64,000 nucleotides of DNA. Source: Yamagishiella unicocca (Eukaryota > Chlorophyta > Chlorophyceae > Chlamydomonadales > Volvocaceae). The notes below the pieces were generated by a model. It saw nothing but the letters and a program-made list of their open reading frames with translations. It ran no database searches and was not told the origin of the DNA. The stretch covers positions 124,001-188,000 of the forward strand of contig BDSL01000039.1 of the NCBI GenBank assembly GCA_003116995.1. Direction: 5' to 3'. Positions 23,463 through 36,200 of this stretch are shown here, one piece after another. A program made the translations under genes and the position numbers. Every line of letters starts with the position of its first letter. Positions within the stretch are counted from its first letter, which is position 1.

Positions 23463-23723
23463 ATAAATCTGTGAACGGGTAGGACCCTGAGCTACACACG
23501 ACTGTAGTCCATACGAACTCGCCGGTCGGTGGTTCGATTCCCCGGCCCCTCCCCGGTAGTTACCGGGTGCCCCACTTGTGGGCAAGTAGGTTTGTGGTTG
23601 AACCTGCTGGTCGCGGTTGTCGTTGATGGGGGTGGAGATACAGAGCTTATGACACGGTCAGGTGTCGTACCCCAGCGTCGGGGTCCTGTCACGCAAGGAA
23701 TTTTAAAAAAGTAACGCGATGGG

Positions 23724-24091
23724 CAGTGCTTTCCCGCCGGGATAAGGGCGGGTGCCGCCTGTCGTGCGGCCACTGTAACGCGGTCTCTCTCTCTCTCTCT
23801 CCTTTGCTGGTTCGAGATACGAGTGGTGCGGGTGATGGGCAGGTGAGCCAATGGGGGCTTTTGTGGTGGTTTTGACGCGTAAGGGTGGCCTGCATGGGGC
23901 CGTGTCCTGCCGTCGCTTGTGCTGACTTTGCATGATGCTGTTTGCCTGCTGTTGCCCGTACCCGACCTTGGTTCCGTGTCTCTTCCGCAGTGCTTTCCCG
24001 CCGGGATAAGGGCGGGTGCCGCCTGTCGTGCGGCCACTGTAACGCGGTCTCTCTCTCAAGTAACGCGGTCTCTCTCTCTCTCTCTCAGCCA
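23724..24091. repeat. Two further double-hairpin repeats with CT tails
   Basis: Units at about 23724-23803 (lacking the CCTTGGTTCC leader) and 23953-24059 (with the leader), each ending CACTGTAACGCGG(TC)n. A short extra (TC)n tract follows the second. The leader GTTGCCCGTACCCGACCTTG is shared with the 18.4-kb cluster. The tRNA-Glu plus repeat block has therefore probably been duplicated as a unit. Confidence 0.85.
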
Positions 24092-24297
24092 GCCAGCTAG
24101 GTAGCCAGCCAGCTAGGTAGCCAGCCAGCTAGGTAGCCAGCCAGCTAGGTAGCCAGCCAGCTGGGCAAAGCCGGCAGGGCAAAGCAGCCAGCCAGCTAGG
24201 TAGCCAGCCAGCTGGGCAAAGCAGGCAGGGGAAAGCAGCCAGCCAGCTGGGCAAAGCAGGCAGGGGAAAGCAGCCAGCCAGCCAACCTGCTAGCCAG
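24087..24297. repeat. Minisatellite of CCAGCCAGCTAGGTAG units
   Basis: Four to five copies of a 16-base unit pass into longer units (CCAGCCAGCTGGGCAAAGCA, then GGCAGGGGAAAG). Confidence 0.9.
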
Positions 24298-24830
24298 CCT
24301 GGGGACGGCCTCACCTGGTGAGGCTTTCAATCCTGTCTTGCCCTCCTTTCCAGCTCTGGTGAGGCCATTCACCCGCAGCCCACCAGGGTGGCAGCTCTCC
24401 AGGGTAGCATGCATTCTGTCCATGTGCCTGGTGTGGCGGTTGGAGGGGGGCCGCCCCGGGCACTGAGAGAGATGATTATTCGGGCTGGGACAGCTGTGCA
24501 GCTGGCCGGGGTCGTGGATGCTCAGTGGGCAGCACGTGCGCCGTTTGCGCACGCTTAGGGGCCCAGGCCTGTACCGCAAGCGGCTCTTGCTGCCATGCAG
24601 CACGTGTTATGGCAGCTCTGGTCAGGAGTGCAGTGGGAGCTTCCTATAAGGAGGGATGGTGGCGGCTCACTGTGGATGGGCTTCCCCGGAGGGTTGGGCC
24701 GCTGTGGGGCCTCAGCACCTCTTTTCACGGGTAGTCTCCAGTAGTGTGTGTGAGGGGCCTTGTGTTTGAGGGGCCTTGTGTGAGGGGCCGGACGACACGT
24801 CTGTGGGGTCGTGATCGGCCCTGGCTGCCT

Positions 24831-24909
24831 GGTTGTTGTAACGCTTACAGTGGGTTCCAGACCAAGAGGTAGAACCATCGGGCACATCGCCTGACACTGA
24901 GAAAGACGG
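24831..24909 (-). repeat. AAC-tailed dispersed repeat
   Basis: Reverse copy of the family, complete to the CAGTGTCAGG end and continuing into CTTTCTC-type flanking sequence shared with other copies. Confidence 0.85.
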
Positions 24910-25220
24910 AGGAGACAAAGACCGACGTCTTGGTGGCAGTTTACCCCCTTTTTTCATGTTATCCGTGTTCCTTGGTGGGCGTGTCCTTCTTGGGGTTGTG
25001 TTTTTTGGGACGTGAGATGAGCAGTTCTTCTGGTTGTATCGTGGCAGTGCTCCACTGGTTCATCGGTTGTGGGTCTACTAGGAGTTTTAGTGGTCGGTTC
25101 CTGGTAGGGTTCCTACAGCGCGAACCCATCCTGGGGTGCTAGCTGTTTCTGCCTCTGGACTGTTGACTAGTATCTTGGTGGTTTGCCATTGGTGGTTTGG
25201 TGCGGTGCGGCTGGGTCTCT

Positions 25221-25299
25221 TTCGTCTCCTTCAGCGTCAGGCGATGTGTCTGGTGGTTCTGCCGTCTGGTCTGGAACCCACTGTAACAAGTGCTACTAC
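25221..25299 (+). repeat. AAC-tailed dispersed repeat (diverged)
   Basis: Forward copy with several changes, ending CCCACTGTAACAAGTGCTAC. A second partial forward end (GAGCCCACTGTAACGATTAC) follows at about 25385-25412. Similar partial ends are at about 22786-22812, 22996-23015 and 30222-30246. Confidence 0.7.
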
Positions 25300-25412
25300 T
25301 GGTGTGCCTCCAACCCACCGACACTAGCGTCCGGGCACATCTGGCCTCGATAGTGTGGGTCCTCCCAGCCGGTTGAGTCCGGCAGCACACTGGAGCCCAC
25401 TGTAACGATTAC

Positions 25413-27272
25413 AACAACTGGCGTACCAAAAAAACATGTCCAAATTTCTTAAGCTATGTATCCCTTCGAAAAACTAGTAGCTAAGGGACCCCCCTTAAAT
25501 ACAAGCAGATACAAGCCTTCACATTATAAGGTGCATCAGCCTCTCCCCTGTGCGCGTACGAAAAACTACGAGGACCGTGTTATCCTAGTCAACAGCCCAT
25601 AAACCGCAAATTACGCCCTGTTGCGTTTATCTGTCGTTCCACTCAATAACCACGAGCCACGGCAGCTTCATATCATACGCGTTTCATGACATGGCATGAC
25701 GGTAGTATGACCCATGGTGCAGACGGGTGCAGCCACGACAATCGATGTGGTCCTATATGTGTGCAAAGTGCATCGCTTGACGCCAGCAAACGGCGTTGAA
25801 TCCACGATAAGGATTGAACCCAAAACATCCCCCGCGGATCGCGCTGGTCGGTCTCCCCTCGGATTGAGCCTCCGCAATCTTCGGCGACGTGCCGTTGGCT
25901 TGCCCCGCCCGCTGTACGAGGCTGGAGCCAACCGCAACGCCACTCAATCATGTCGCGGCCCCGAGGAGAAGCCAGTACAGTCGCTCCTCCCTCGTTGCAA
26001 ACCCCAACTGTCCCCAAATCACTTGGCAAAGTACGTCAGTACCTTCAGTATAAACAATGTCCCGGAACAGGATGGACACGTGCCCTTAGTTGAAAGTCAA
26101 AACGAGTAGTTGAATACCTTCTTCACATCTCAATGACAATACAACGAGTATGTAGGTGCATGGCAGACTGTTGCTTTCATGCAACGATGTATGCAGTGTT
26201 TATTCTCTGGCTGCGGCATCGCTGGCGCCAGTCGCCATGCGGGTCGTCAGGTAGACTGACCACTATCAAGCACAGGCCCGGGAAAACAAATGTGTTCCTA
26301 AGCTAGGAAAGCAACGACGGGAGAGAGAAAATGTAAGCAAAGGAAAGCCCAGGCCTTCCCGCCCAAGTGAGTGCTCCGAGAGGAGACTGCCCAACGCGTA
26401 CCGGCCCAGCTCCGCCCAGCCCAGCCCCGTTACCATACCAGAGCGAAGGAAATACGGCCTGCCCTGCCCTGATCCCACCTCTGCACCGTGGCCGCGGCCG
26501 AATGCTGGAGACGTCCGCCGGCGCTTTGCCACCGGCATTGACACGCGGAAGCCCACGCGAGCAACAAGCAGGCACCTAACCTCGGAAGCCCACGCGTTTT
26601 GTCAAGCGTAGATGCACCGATGGCCGTGCCGGACGGAAGAGGCTGAGACGCGTGTGCGTGCCGTTGAAGTATGTGTGCGATGGAGGCCGTACGCCGGGTC
26701 GTACGGCGCTACGGCGACAGAGGGGACCGCAGTGCTACGAGTCCCAGCACATACGGTAGACAGGCAGGTGCGCCCAGGGCTCAAGAGGGAGTTACCCGCT
26801 GCACTGGCAGGTCCGGTACCACAGAGGAGATCCACAGTTGCGTGCGCGGAAGACGGCAGGTCAGCGGAACTTGAATGACGGGGTCACCAATAATCAACAT
26901 GACTCACGGATAGGTGGACACGCGATCTCGCAAGCCGCGAGGCCCTGCAGGGGCAAAGACAAGTTGGCAAGAATTGAAGTCCAGGCCAGGGCGCGCAAGA
27001 TGCGATTGCATTCGATGCTGGTGCCTTTTGGAGGCCTATATCGGCGCAGCATATGGACCGCCTTCCCCTCCTACGTACGGCTCCCCTGGCAGTTGGGTTC
27101 GCGTCCCCACGTGTTTGCTTGCAGTCCTATCATGGCCCGCTTTGGTGTTTTTAACTATACCATCTTCCTTGCCATTAGAGAGCTCCATGACTGCTGGCCA
27201 TGGTGAACATAAGAGCGCTGGAATTTAGCTGACGGCATCTTGGGCCGTATCCTGGGTCCAAAAATCCTAAAA
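25413..27272. other. Unassigned region downstream of the NACHT-WD40 gene
   Basis: No convincing gene. At about 26280-26520 lies a repeat (minus orientation) that recurs in plus orientation at 32588-32785 within an intron of the NACHT-WD40 gene. Shared blocks include CTCCAGC-TTCGGCCGCG, AACGGGGCTGGGCTGG and CTCTCCCGTCGTT. Short frames at 25714-26109 and 26838-27206 are not recognisable. The 3' UTR of the WD40 gene should lie just below 27273, but no minus-strand TGTAA was seen nearby. Confidence 0.4.
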
Positions 27273-30200
27273 TCACACTGACCGTACGCCGCTTCGCTGG
27301 ACCCCCCCCACCTTGAGTTCAGCAATGCACTCGCCGCCAATCGACTCCCGAAGCCGCGACCCTTTGCCAGCGCTGCCACTTGCCAGCGGACGTTCATGGG
27401 GGCTCCGAAACATGCTGATCATCATCGCATGGCTCTGCAAACATGCGAATAATCGCACAGGGCCCTCCCAGGTCAGTCGACAGCGACCGTAAAGACAATT
27501 CTCCAGGGAACTTAGACGTCCGACAACCAACGGCAAAGGTGGTAAGACGTGGTAAGCAACAACACGGGTGGGAAGGCGGGGAACGTGACACCAGAATATA
27601 GACAATATGCGCGGACAACGGCCAATACACGCTGGTGAGGATAGCTATGTACTAGCTAGACGAGGATTAATCTTCGTGGCCTGGCCGGCAGTGGTGCCGC
27701 TTACACGCCGCTCGCGGCACGTCCGCCTACCCACCTCTAGCGCAGCGGCGGTGCAGTCTCCGCTAACCGCTTCCCGGAGCCGCATCGTGCTGTCCTCGAC
27801 GTCACTTGCACGGTGCTTATCGGGGCTCCAAGTCATGCATCGCGCAAACTTGATGTGGCCCTGCAAATCGCACTTTGCGCACAGCGTGGCATTCACGTCA
27901 GTCCTGGGGTGCGGTGCATGTGGTGATGGGCAACAGAAGCGCCGCCGATTGCGCACTGCTGGCGTCGTTGTCACGAACACTGTCAGCACCGAGCTAGCAT
28001 CGGGCTGGAGTACGTTGTTGCTTACCTCAAGCCGGGCGGTGCACTCGCTGCTGACCACCTCCCGGAGATGCATGGTTTTGCCCTCATGACCGCCTGAGGC
28101 AGGGGCTTCGCCTTCAGGGCTCCATGTCATGTTGGTGGTGACAAACGTCGTGTGACTCTGCGCGCACACAGGTTAGTTGCAAGGGAGTGACGCGCTACCT
28201 ATAATGCAAAGGAAATGCGCCGTGCTGTGGCCGGCTGGGAGGTGCGCTCCGGCACCAAGCCAAGCTATGGGTAGCCGGTGTCGGTCCCGAAAGGACAGCG
28301 GGTGTCACGACAGTGACCTATCTGCCCGTTTCATCTGGCACTAATCAGTTTCACGTCCGTAATCGTCGTGTCCATCCACACCGGTGACTCATAACAAATC
28401 ACTCATGCACAAATCACTCACGCACCTCCATCGTGGCCGTGCAAGCTCCGCTTGCGGCGTCCCGGAGCCGCGAAGTCCTGGGGGCGCCTCGGCGCCTGGC
28501 AACAGACTTCCCGTCCGGACTCCAAGTCACTCTCCCAACGATCTTCGTGTGGCTCTGCATTCAGGTGGTTCGCGTATCATCAAGTTATGGCTGCGGACCT
28601 GAAGATGTCGGGGGCTGGTGGGCCTCTTGATGCCCCTGGGATTAACCGCCAGGATCGTGACATCCGACGTGAGTATGGCGTCGTCATCGGCCCCTGCTGC
28701 GTAGTGACAGGGTTTTTAAAGTGCTTGTTTCTCTCTTCCCCGGGTGGGCGTGTCCTGCTCGGAGCTTGCGCGGAACACGGCGCCATCCGCGTCTCGCTCC
28801 TTTCGCAGCTCTGAGTCGAGATGGATCCAGCGGGGTTCAAACGCGACTGGGCGAACCCTCACTCCGGAAGTAGCCTAATAAGGCACCCACCTCCAGCATG
28901 GCGGTACACTCTTCGCCAACCGCCTCGCGAAGCCGCGTCGTGCCCTCCTCGCTGCCAGCTGCAGAAGGCGACCGGGCGTCTGGGCTCCAAGTCACTCTGC
29001 TGACGACTTTCGTGTGGCTCTGCAATTAGGTAATATCACGTAGGGCGGCACTCTTACTGGCGGCCCCGTCTCGCGTGGGCGACGCCGTGGGTATGGTGTC
29101 GCGTGTCGCGGTACAGTGCACACGGCGCGGGGGGGCCAGAGCAAAGAAGTTCCGGCAAGAGCACACGCGTCCCGGATACCGGTAGTTAATAAACGCCAGT
29201 TGGGTTGCAAGCACAGAACCGCGCGTGTTGCCCCGGCGCCTTCGCGGCCAATCCAGTCGCGGACCAACGCGCGGGTCATACGGGCTATGGACACGATGCG
29301 TTACGGCTGTTGGCCTCGCGGATTGGGGGACGAGAGCTTTGGGATGAAGCGACGTGTTAGCACGTACGCTGCTGACAGCTGATGAAGCAGCGTGGGTCAC
29401 TGATGGCCTGGTCGATGCCACTTGCTTGCCCGGGGCGCCTGCGGGCCCGCACCCTGATGTTGTGATCCCACAAGTGTGGTGCGCTCACTAGCTACCCACC
29501 TCCAGAGTCGTGGTGTAGTCACCGCTAACCACCTCCCGAAGCGGCGGCGGCTCAGCGACGCCGGCAGGGGCACGAGACTTCCTGTTGGGGCTCCAGGTCA
29601 TGCTCCTGAAGAGTTTTTTGTTCACGTCGCTGCCGGGTCCGCGCCATTCCGCCTAACGCCGCCGGAGATATGGAGATCATGGAGGTGGAGATTCGACACA
29701 TACGGGGAAGGCAACGATACTGGTTAAGCCCTTCCATGGTGGCTACCTAACCTGCCTATATTTTTTGAATCTCCCCTTGGCAGGAGCGGTAGCGGTAGCT
29801 AAAGTCAGCACCTTCATGGGCTGTCCTCAAAGGACGACGACGTCACACTGATGGCAACCGAGGCCGAAGGCTAAGCAGAGACTGCTTACCTGCCTTCACG
29901 GTTTCCCAACCGGGTAAATGGGCACGCACACAGCAGGGCGGCAGGCTGCAATTACCGGCATCCACACAGCAGACCTATGCGGGTACGTAGTCACGTGTGT
30001 ACCTTTAGGGTAGCGGTACACTCCTCGGTAACCGCGTCTTGGATTTGCGCCGACTGTGTCGTGCTGTCGTCGTGACCGCTTGCTTGAGGTGCATCGGCTC
30101 TGTCCGGGCTCCATGTCACTCTCCGGATGACTCGCGTGCGGTGCTGCACGCATGTCGCAAAAGAATCCCGTCGTACTCACTCACTCACTCCCTCACTCGC

Positions 30201-33200
30201 ACAGCACAGCGCTTGCTTAGGGTCTGGGGCCCACTGTAACGGTACTTCTAATGACAGAACGCTACAACCACTTGCTTGACGCCGTCATACACGAGTACTG
30301 GATGTAATCATCGACCCAGGTAACCGTCGACGACCCAAGCGGTACATAGCTTAACGTTTTGAACGTAACATCTGTGATGTGGTTATTGCGGTAACAAAGT
30401 CGTGGGAAGGGACGGAGATGCGCAACATGTCGCGCGCTACACCGCTCGTTGCGGTTTACGTCCGCGGGATGCTGCGTGCAAGCGGGTGCCTTGGCACAGA
30501 TTGGGACACATGAAGCGGCAACGATGCATAGTGGATACAAATCACAAGGAAGGCGAGCTGCGCGGCTCAGTTCGGGATTTTGTTGCCGACAGTTCCGCAA
30601 CCCAGGCAACCAATCCCCAGGCGCGCCAACGTGCGTTACCTACCTCAACCGTTGTCGTACACGTACTGCTGGCCACCTCCCGGAGCAGCGGTCTTGTGTC
30701 GGGGCTGCAGCTCGCGTGATGCTGGCTGCTGCTGGGGCCCCACGTCACGCTCCTGACGAACTTCGTGTAGCCCTGCTCGCGGGCAGTTTGAATGTCAGCA
30801 GGTAGCGGTTGATGGCATAGGCAGGGCGCAGGGACACCCAACTTGTCTACTTGCCTCCAACTGAGCGGTGCAACCGCTTTTGAGTACGTCCCAGAGCCGC
30901 AGCGTTTTGTCGTCGCTGGCACTGGCCAGGATCTTGCCGTCCGGGCTCCAAGCAACGCTCCTGACGACCTTCGCGTGGCCCTGCGATCGTGCCGCACAGC
31001 GGCAAGTAGCGGCAGCTCAGCAAGTCAAGTACCATTTTTTATTTTTTAATCAGCCCATCCGTCGTTTTCATTTCGCGACCCTGCCTACCTCCAGCATGGC
31101 TATGCACTCGCCGCTGCCCAAGTCCCAGAGCCTCAGAGTCGTGTCATCGCTGCCGCTTGCGAGGGTCTTGCCGTCGGGACTCCAAGCCAGGCTCCGAATG
31201 ATCTTCGTGTGGCCCTGCATACGCGCAGACCCCGCGCATGGTACCTCAGCTGTCATGAGCGCGTGGATGGCGCCGGCAGGGGAACCCGTTGATCCATTCA
31301 CAGTCCACACAACAGCCCGCTTGCATACCTCTAGGATGGTCGTACACTCTCCACTGGGCACATCCCAAAGCGTCAGCTTTCTATCACTGCCACTTGCAAG
31401 AATAGCGCCGTCGGGGCTCCAAGCCAGGCTTGCGATGCATCGGGTGTAGCCCTGCGCGCACGAGGGTTACGTGTACGGCACGCTAGCAAGTCACAAGTCA
31501 CGAAACGCATGTCGAGGTGTGCTGGCGAGCTCTCGTGAGAGGCGGATGCCAGGAAGTATGTTTGGCGACCGAGATAGAGCATTACAGCCTTTTACTCCGC
31601 GTGGAAGGTGATATATCGCAGCGAGTCGAGCTGCTGTATGTTTTTACCGAGCGTATGGCCTTCAGCAAGACAGTCATCATATGTACCTGACCGTCTCTAT
31701 GGAGTCTGCGCTGCCTACAGCAGCTCGTACAGCTGCCTACCTTCAGAGTCGCGGTACACTGGCGGCTCATAGCGCTCCAGAGCCGCAGGGTCGTGTCCTC
31801 GCTGGCACTTGCGAGGGTCTTGCCGTCGGGACTCCAAGCAACACACGTAACGCAATCCGTGTGGCCCTGCAAGCCACCCGGCAGCTGTGAGTGTCGCGTA
31901 CGAAATTCCCGCGTGTTGCCGTCCGCCGCAGGGGTAAGGCGCATTGGAAACGAACTAGCGTTCGACAAGACAACAAAACCTCGCGGCTATGGGTACTGGA
32001 ATAAAGGTATTCGGCCAGTTGCAGGTTTGAGCACTACACTGCGGCACAGGCTGCGAGGCAACGCAACGCAAGGATATTGATGGCTGGCTTTGCAGTGGGC
32101 TCCTGCCACTTTAGAGGCAGTTACGGACACGCATTCCAACCAGCCGTCGCGCTTCCACTTCATTCACGCGCTTGCAATCCTTCACATTTAAGCAATGTCG
32201 TCTGTGTGGTTTCTGCGACGCACCTCGAGCGTGGCGCTGCACTCGCCGCGAACCAAGTCCCAGAGCCGCACCGTCTTGTCATCGCTTCCACTGGCAAGGG
32301 TCCTACCGCCATCGGGGCTCCACGTCACGCTCGTGATGTAGCTCGTGTGCCCCTGCACTCACAGATGTTGCCGTACGCGTACGGCATGCTTGCAGGTAGG
32401 TTGGCCAGACACAGGTAAGTAGCTTTGGGCTTGGCCGAAGTAGGCAGCCGCAGTAGACAGCGAGCATGTGCCCATATACGGATTGCCCAGATACGAAACA
32501 AGAGCACTAGGGAAAGAGGATGCGGTAACTGGTTGGGCGACTGGGCGGCGGAAGTCACCAGCCCTGTGTTCGAGGTGTATTGTTATTGTTAACTCCAGCG
32601 TTCGGCCGCGAGCACTGTACAGTGGTGGGCTTAGGGCCGGGCTTCTTCAGCTTTTCCATTTGCTTTGGTATGAGAACGGGGCTGGGCTGGCCGGAGCTTG
32701 GTCGGTACGCGTCGGGCAGTGTCTTATCAGAGCACTCATTTTTCCTCTCCCGTCGTTTTTCACCATTTTAATGAACACACACTTGCACCTACATCCAGCT
32801 TGGCGGTGCAGGCGCCGGTAACAACACTCCAGAGCCTCAGCGTCTTGTCCTCACTACCATTTGCCAAAGCCGTTCCATCGGGGCTCCAAGCCACGCAAGT
32901 GACATGATGGGTGTTGCCCTACGCACAGATTTCATCCACGTACGGCAATCAGGTGTGGCAGATCAATTAGTGCGCTACGCGGTAATGCGGGCTGCACCCA
33001 AGAAGCTGTGTCGTACCTCCATCTTGACGGCGCAATCGCCGCTGTGGGCGTCCCAGAGCCGCAGCGTTTTGTCTTCGCTTCCGCTTGCAAGGGTCTTACC
33101 GTCCGGGCTCCAAGCCATGCTCGTGACATTGTCCGTGTGGCCCTGTGCGCGTGGTCACAATGCCTTAGGGGCAGACTAAAGCGATAAGAAGATGGGAAAG

Positions 33201-36200
33201 CGATAACAAACCGCTCATTTTTTTGCTGTTCTTACATGGCAGTTGACGAGGGCAGCCTGTGAGGGTTATCAGTCCGCCCGGACCCTCATCACCCGCCCGG
33301 CTTGCAATCTCGCTCCCATTTCGTCATCTTCTCATAAAGCATTACAGGCGCGCACCCGCCTACCTGCAGCGTGGCTGTGAGGTGACCGCTGGTGACGTCA
33401 CGAAGTTGCAGCGTCTGATCGTCGTTCCCATTTGCAAGAGTCTTGCCGTCGGGGCTCCAAGCCACGGCCCTGACGTGGCTGGTGTGGCCCTGCACGCGCG
33501 ATTCGCCCATATAATAATACATAAGGGTTAGAACAATATGTTAGAACAATATGGTGCGCGTCTGCTAGGTTAGATCACACGCGCAGCTTGTTGTCGCTTT
33601 GCTTGCCATCATGTATCCGCTGTGTCTCCACCCGCCGCCATGCCTACCTCAAGCGTCGCGGTGCATAAGCCGCTGGTCACATCCCAGAGCCGAAGGGTTT
33701 TGTCCCAGCTGCCACTCGCGATAGTCTTGCCATCAGGGCTCCAAGCAACGCTCTTGACATGACTCTTGTGGCCCTGCACGCAGGTTGCACAACATACTGT
33801 GATGCTACAACTATGCTACAACCCACATGCGTTGTAACTACACAAGCACCCGCCAAGCGATTTCATACCTCCAACATGGCGGTGCATTTGCCACAAACGA
33901 CGTCCCAGAGGCGGAGTGTTTTATCAGCGCTGCCGGTTACAACAGCCTGTCCGTCGGGGCTCCAAGCTACGCCCGTCACGTCGAGCGAGTGGCCCTACAC
34001 GAGAGTAGGGTGCACGCCACGCTTGCAGGTCAGTTGGCGGTAATGGCGCTCACCTCCGCCAAGAGAGCGAAAGGGCGCACGCGCCGAGCCGTGGGAGGAG
34101 AGCAAGCAATACATTCTTCCTGCGTCTCTTTCAGAGTCAGGCGATGCGCCCGATGGCTCTACCTTCTTGTCTGGGGCCCACTGTCACAGTTTTTACTAGT
34201 ATATTCGACCACAGTTCTGGTCGTCCTGTCATGACCATATTATATGTTGTAGAAGTTTTAGGCACCGTGTCAAACCCGCCGGCGGGATGGGTGACTCATC
34301 TGCCCGAATTGGCCGCCGGCAACCGCGTGATGCCACCCACCTCCAGTATGGCCATGCACTCGATGCATCCGCTGTTTGCAACGTTCCAGAGACGCAGCGT
34401 TTTATCCGCGCTTGCACTTGCAAGGGTCTTCCCGTCGGGGCTCCAAGCCACGCCCGTCACGTGGAGCGAGTGGCCCTGGGAAGAGGCAACGGCGCTTCAA
34501 TGCACGGCGTCATCATTGGCGGTCAACTGACGGCTCACGCGCACAGGGCTTGCACGCCAGCATTGGCGGCCGATGTGACGACTCACACGCACAGGGTTGT
34601 TGTTGTAACGGTTACAGTGGGTTCCAGAGCGAGAGGTAGAACTATCGGGCACGTCGCCTGACACTGAGAAAGACTGAGGACACTGGTGTACGCGTGGCAC
34701 TTCGCACCGCGCAGGCAAGGGTGCTGGACACACAGCACACAGCGTCCTGCCGTGGTGTTGGCGTAAGGTTGCGGACGCGCGCACGGCACGTGCCCCCACT
34801 CAGCTGTCGTGTTTGTGTACGGACGTGGACCCACCTACCTGGCACGTTGCGGTGCACTCGCCGCTCCTCGGCTCCCACAGCCGCAGCGTGCTATCTGAGC
34901 TGCCACTGGCCAGGATCGTGGCGCAAGGGCTCCATGCTATGCTTGTGACAGCGGCCGTGTGGCCCTGCATGCGCATGTGCGAGCGGCGTTGTCGCTCGTC
35001 ATCATCCACGACGGGATCATAGATAGGTCAGGCATTATCTACGGCTTTAATAGAGACCTGATCCAACGCGCGGAGATGGCAGGATTAGGCGGTACGGCAC
35101 GCCCCCAGACAGGGCATGCTGATGAACGAGGTGCAGGTGTGCATCCCGTGTATAAGTTAGCACACCAGTGCAGTAGAATGGCGTGTATTCGTTCGTCGGC
35201 AGATCCAAACAAACAGCGTAGGGTGGCTGCGATGCTGGCAGCCACGGCATGGCTACAGTCGTGCACCGAATCGTCAGTGCGTGCGCCATGCGACATCCGG
35301 AGGGCCGTACAGGGAGCCTTCCTACCTCCATCATGGCGGTGCTTTCGCCGCTGACCACGTCCCAGAGCCGCAGCGTTTTGTCACAGCTGCCGCTGGCAAG
35401 AGTCTTGCCGTCGGGGCTCCAAGCCACACTGGTGACGTAGTACAGGTGGTCCTGTACGAAATGGTGTCATAGGACATGTGTTACGAACGGATTTTGCAAG
35501 TTGGCCTCGCCAGGCAGGCACCCATAATTTGCTACTGAAATAGGGGACCCCGCTCACGCGCAACTCTATTCTCAGCACCAGGAATATAGACTGGATATAC
35601 GACTTCCCCGAAAGCGCCGCTGCTCCGACCTACCTCGTGCACTTGCAACGGGCTTTCCTCAACCTCGAGCACGGCAGTGCACTCGCCGCTGAGCACATTC
35701 CAGAGGCGTAGCGTTTTATCCGCGCTCCCACTTGCAAGGGTCTTGCCGTCAGGACTCCAAGCCACGCTCGTGATGTAATTCGTGTGGCCCTGTAAGCATT
35801 TGGCACATGGGAAACACGCTTCGCAACTGGTGCCCCGTAAGACTTGAGCATGTTCAGTTTACTAATGGTACAATTCAGACGTTTTCCTGTTTCCACGGCA
35901 TCGTGTCTGACTTGCCACGGAATGCAATGCGGCTAGTGACTGACCTGTAACGTCAGCTTCAAGGACGACCAAGATTGTCTGGATGCCCCCAGGATGTGTC
36001 GCAGCCGCAGCTGGGGCCTGCCTGCCGCCCTGGCGGCCGCCAGCATGCGCATCTCGTATAGTTTGAAGACCCGTGTGCCCATAGGGCAGAGGGCTTGGCT
36101 CGACACCACATCCTCGACCGACTTGGCGAGCGCCAGCAGGTGCTGCTGCGCCAGCAGCCACCGCTGGATGTCGGACAGCAGAGGCCCGGGGTTCGGCATG

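Larger units (their letters stand above)
27312..35789 (-). repeat. Array of 22 single-exon WD40 repeats
   Basis: Each exon encodes one repeat, from GHT at its start to LE (or LQ/LK) at its end, and begins and ends in phase 0. Exons in gene order: 35789-35664 (or to 35634), 35451-35326, 34964-34839, 34475-34341, 33994-33869, 33773-33648, 33489-33364, 33142-33017, 32918-32793, 32352-32224, 31866-31741, 31451-31329, 31214-31089, 30980-30855, 30772-30644, 30143-30003, 29652?-29500, 29019-28891, 28554-28426, 28157-28026, 27860-27735 and 27434-27312. Most are exactly 126 bases (42 codons). Repeats 1-14 share [13 protein letters not shown] and mostly end LRLWD-like. Repeats 15-22 are diverged and mostly have Arg where the Trp should be. 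Repeat 17 is the least certain: it is in frame only with the TTAG acceptor. Confidence 0.9.

Noticed and set aside
27312..35789. Regularly spaced 126-base blocks as a non-coding satellite
   Set aside because: Each block has splice sites, phase-0 boundaries and WD40 coding constraint; the intervening DNA is not repetitive.
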